Shown: in pieces, positions 13,361-15,615 of the stretch
Position numbering within the stretch: position 1 is the stretch's first letter
Layout: each line of letters opens with the position of its first letter
Source: UBA7672 sp964529555
Lineage (GTDB): Bacteria > Pseudomonadota > Alphaproteobacteria > Caulobacterales > Hyphomonadaceae
Direction: 5' to 3'
NCBI GenBank assembly: GCA_964529555.1
Contig: CAZGWV010000074.1
Coordinates: forward strand, 1 to 15,615
DNA length: 15,615 bases
Translations under genes and position numbers: made by a program
Notes under the pieces: model-generated
Told to the model about the DNA's origin: nothing
The model's database searches: none
Seen by the model: the letters and a program-made list of their open reading frames with translations, nothing else

Positions 13361-13376
13361 GGCTGACGCCTCAGCC
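13361..13376. terminator. Short stem-loop between convergent genes
   Basis: GGCTGA (13361-13366) and TCAGCC (13371-13376) form a perfect 6-bp stem with a CGCC tetraloop; its right arm contains the stop codon of the minus-strand peptidase. There is no T-run on either side, so it is only a candidate bidirectional terminator for the MORN gene and the peptidase. Confidence 0.4.
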
Positions 13377-14867
13377 GCAGAGCGCCATCAGGACCTGCGC
13401 GTAGCCCTTGATCATCCGCCCGAGATTATCGACCGACAGGCGCTCATTCGTGCCGTGGAAGCCGTTGAGATCGACGTCGTCATAGATCGCCGGCGCGAAG
13501 CGATAGATCGCATCCTTGCTGATCGCAGAGGCGTAACGCGCATCGGTGGCGCCAACCACAAGCGCGGGCGCCACGGGAACCTCGCCGCCGCCGGTCGCGC
13601 GCGCAACCGCTTCGAGCACGCGATAGGCTTCGTTCGTCGTCGAGGACACGGGCGACGGCTCCGAGCCGATGCCGTCTTCGTAGGGCGTAATTGTCAGTCC
13701 CTCGATGTGCGAGGTGACATCCTTGACGTGCTGCGTGACCGAAGCGACCGAGTCCTTGGGATGGATGCGGAAGTTCACCACGGCGCTCGCGCGCTGCGGC
13801 AGCACATTGTCCTTGATCGAGCCATTCATCATCGTGGGCGCAGTGGTGGTGCGGACGATGGCGTTGGCGGTGGGGTCGGCGGCGATCTGGTCGGCGATGA
13901 CGGAGCCCAGCAGCCACTGGTTGGCGAAAGCCAGGCGCATGGTGAAAGGCAGATCGGACGCGACGCCCTCGATCATCTCGTTGAAAGGCGGCGCCGAAAG
14001 GTCAGCCGGCATCTGGTTTTCTTCCAGCGCGACGAGCGCGCGTGCAATGCGCACGGCGCCGCTTTCCGGCGGCGGACGCGACGAGTGACCGCCCTCTGTC
14101 GTCGCGGTGATCTGGAGCGAGATATAGCCCTTCTCCGCAACGCCGATGAGCGCGGCAGGCTTTCCGGTGAGCGGATAGGTGTCGAGCACCGCATAGCCTT
14201 CATCGAGCACCATGGCCGGCGTCACATTGCGCGATTTCAGCAGCGCGAAAATCGCCTCGGCCCCTGCGCCCGAAACTTCCTCGTCATGGCCGAAAGCGAA
14301 GATGACGGTGCGCTTCGGCGTCCAGCCGGATTTGACGAGCGCTTCGCCCGCTTCGAGGATCGCGATCAGCGAGCCCTTGTCGTCCATCGCGCCGCGGCCC
14401 CAGATATAGCCATCGGCGACCACCCCGCCGAAGGGACCGTGGGTCCAGTCGGCGTCCGTGCCGGGGTTCACGGGCACCACATCCTGGTGCGCCATGAGGA
14501 TGACGGGCGGCAGCGACGCATCGGTCCCGGTCCACGTCATCAGCATGGCGTGGGTGAGGATTTTCTCCATCGTCATCGCCGCGAAGATGGCGGGATAGCG
14601 CGCCTTCAGCGTGGCCTCGAGGTCGATCCAGGGCTGGTCGGCGCCGGGCTTGGGATCGCCGGACGCATAGGTGACAGTCTGGATGCGGATGGCGGCGCCG
14701 AGACTCTCGGCGGCGGCGGCGACATCAACCGCCGGCGGCTCAGGCAAGGTGATCGCGGCCTGCGCATCGGTCTTTGCGCCAAACTCGTTCGCGCGCCACA
14801 GCACGACGCCGGCCACGATGACGAGAACCACCGCCACCCCGGCAAGGATTTTCAAAGCCAGCTTCAT
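13371..14867 (-). CDS. Membrane-anchored M20 family carboxypeptidase (CPS1/PM20D1-like)
   Basis: 498 aa from the ATG at 14867 (GGGA 7 nt upstream); a GTG at 14873 would add two residues. The N-terminus holds one membrane helix (ALKILAGVAVVLVIVAGVVL), so the enzyme probably faces the periplasm. M20 metal and catalytic motifs are complete: MAHQDVVPV (His127, Asp129), GRGAMDDKGS (Asp162), FGHDEEVSG (Glu196/Glu197), MVLDEGY (Asp222), and FHGTNE (His481). The dimerisation lid contains GGHSSRPPPESG. The family removes residues from peptides or N-acyl amino acids using two zinc ions. Long pre-catalytic region (~100 aa) is typical of the CPS1-like branch. It converges on the MORN gene with 16 nt between. 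Confidence 0.93.
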   Translation of the reverse strand: MKLALKILAGVAVVLVIVAGVVLWRANEFGAKTDAQAAITLPEPPAVDVAAAAESLGAAIRIQTVTYASGDPKPGADQPWIDLEATLKARYPAIFAAMTMEKILTHAMLMTWTGTDASLPPVILMAHQDVVPVNPGTDADWTHGPFGGVVADGYIWGRGAMDDKGSLIAILEAGEALVKSGWTPKRTVIFAFGHDEEVSGAGAEAIFALLKSRNVTPAMVLDEGYAVLDTYPLTGKPAALIGVAEKGYISLQITATTEGGHSSRPPPESGAVRIARALVALEENQMPADLSAPPFNEMIEGVASDLPFTMRLAFANQWLLGSVIADQIAADPTANAIVRTTTAPTMMNGSIKDNVLPQRASAVVNFRIHPKDSVASVTQHVKDVTSHIEGLTITPYEDGIGSEPSPVSSTTNEAYRVLEAVARATGGGEVPVAPALVVGATDARYASAISKDAIYRFAPAIYDDVDLNGFHGTNERLSVDNLGRMIKGYAQVLMALCG

Positions 14868-15118
14868 CTGCACATCCCGCCCATCGTTTCGCCCGGCAAG
14901 ATCAAGACAGCGTCAAGCAGGCGCGGTCAACACGCCCGAGCAATTAACATGAATGGCGGGAAGACAGAGAGAAAGGCACCAAAAGCCCTTGCAGATATGC
15001 ATCCGCATGACACTTAGGCGAACAGTCAAGTGCTGGAGCGACCAAGGCATCCGCCGTTATCGACCGGACGTTCCACGGCCTGAACCGGCCACGGCCTGAA
15101 CCTGAAAGCGAGTACGAC
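14868..15118. promoter_or_regulatory. Divergent intergenic region between the M20 peptidase and the GST gene
   Basis: About 250 nt with no convincing gene. On the minus strand two TTGAC-like hexamers lie upstream of the peptidase, but no clear -10 box goes with them. On the plus strand a 14-nt sequence (CCACGGCCTGAACC) occurs twice at 15073-15086 and 15089-15102, just before the GST start. No terminator-type hairpin was seen. Presumably holds both promoters. Confidence 0.4.
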
Positions 15119-15615
15119 ATGGCGTTGCGGCTCTATTATCACCCCCTGTCGTCCTACTGCTGGAAGGTGCTGATCGCGCTCTACGAGGCGGATATTCCGT
15201 TCGAAGGCGAGATTGTCGATCTTTCCGACGCGGACGCGCGCGAGCGCTTCGTGCGGATGACGCCGCTGGGCAAGTTCCCGGTGCTGGTGGACGAGGAGGC
15301 CGGCAAGGGCTTTCCAGAATCGAGCATCATCATCGAATATCTCTCGATGCATTCTCCAGCCGCCGCGCGGCTGATTCCGGCTGACCGCGACCTTGCCCTG
15401 CGCGTGCGGTTGTCGGATCGGTTCTACGATCTCCATGTGCACGACAAGATGCAGAAGATCGTCGGCGACCGGCTGCGCCCCGAAGGCGCGAAAGACCCAA
15501 CCGGCGTCGAGAAATGGCGCAACGAGCTTGAAGTGTCGCTATCGCTGGTCGATCGCGACATGGCGGAAGGCGGCTGGGCGACGGGGCTCACCTTCACGCT
15601 GGCCGATTGCGCGGC
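15119..15615 (+). CDS. Glutathione S-transferase family protein, N-terminal part
   Basis: ATG at 15119; the frame is open to the end of the window (165 codons), so the 3' end is missing. The N-terminal thioredoxin-fold domain is clear: LYYHPLSSYCWKVLIALYEA, then the cis-proline turn TPLGKFPVL, then the glutathione-contact segment FPESSIIIEYL (a Ser after Glu, as in bacterial GSTs). The helical C-terminal domain starts at about residue 90 and includes FTLADCAA. Cys14 in SSYCWKV is where the catalytic Ser/Cys usually sits in this fold. The family conjugates glutathione to electrophiles or reduces peroxides. The substrate cannot be told. Ribosome site is weak (GAAAGCGAG). Confidence 0.9.
   Translation, partial: MALRLYYHPLSSYCWKVLIALYEADIPFEGEIVDLSDADARERFVRMTPLGKFPVLVDEEAGKGFPESSIIIEYLSMHSPAAARLIPADRDLALRVRLSDRFYDLHVHDKMQKIVGDRLRPEGAKDPTGVEKWRNELEVSLSLVDRDMAEGGWATGLTFTLADCA

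Noticed and set aside
13455..15017. Long plus-strand open frame (520 codons) opposite the M20 peptidase
   Set aside because: The composition is His/Arg/Gly-rich and motif-free, and the minus strand encodes a complete M20 enzyme with all metal ligands.
14950..15018. 22-codon frame starting ATGAATGGC between the peptidase and GST genes
   Set aside because: No ribosome site, very short, and nothing to support translation.

Overview
This is a high-GC bacterial window that reads as alphaproteobacterial. A Hyphomonadaceae- or sphingomonad-like organism is my guess from gene content and protein style, not a demonstrated placement. Genes are tightly packed with many 1-4 nt junctions. No tRNA, rRNA, IS element or CRISPR array was seen.

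Layout. (1) 1-609: 3' end of gltB (glutamate synthase large subunit). (2) 619-3939, minus: secreted tricorn-like S41 protease, convergent with gltB. (3) 4053-4394, minus: small membrane protein of unknown function. (4) 4665-6425, plus: bifunctional tRNA-modification enzyme mnmC. (5) 6432-10149, minus: a long phage-shock (Psp) operon. (6) 10348-13354, plus and divergent: pspF, a WecG/TagA-type glycosyltransferase and a MORN-repeat protein in close succession. (7) 13371-14867, minus: membrane-anchored M20 carboxypeptidase. (8) 15119-15615, plus: start of a glutathione S-transferase, cut by the window edge.

The centre of interest is the Psp region. A consensus sigma-54 promoter (10198-10213, minus), an AT-rich stretch and a 15-bp palindrome lie between pspF and the operon. 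The operon then reads: a 46-aa membrane protein, pspA, pspB, pspC, an 81-aa exported or anchored protein, and six small proteins that all carry one C-terminal module of the form VLE-K/R-L-V/A-TDDD-RRLA-x-EIDRLR. Four of these six have an N-terminal membrane helix like PspB. One (128 aa) has an Arg/Ala-rich soluble N-terminus. One (52 aa) is almost only the module. The module resembles the C-terminal tails of the PspC and PspB encoded in the same operon, so this looks like a local expansion of the PspB/PspC coiled-coil tail into a family of membrane-stress accessory proteins. PspF, a sigma-54 activator, would switch on the whole set when the inner membrane is damaged.

RNA-level structures stand out too. 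A strand-specific intrinsic terminator for the Psp operon appears to lie inside the mnmC coding region (6215-6249), where it encodes a Pro/Ala/Lys-rich loop. A 13-bp perfect inverted repeat with a CCTCC-rich loop separates pspC from the downstream genes.
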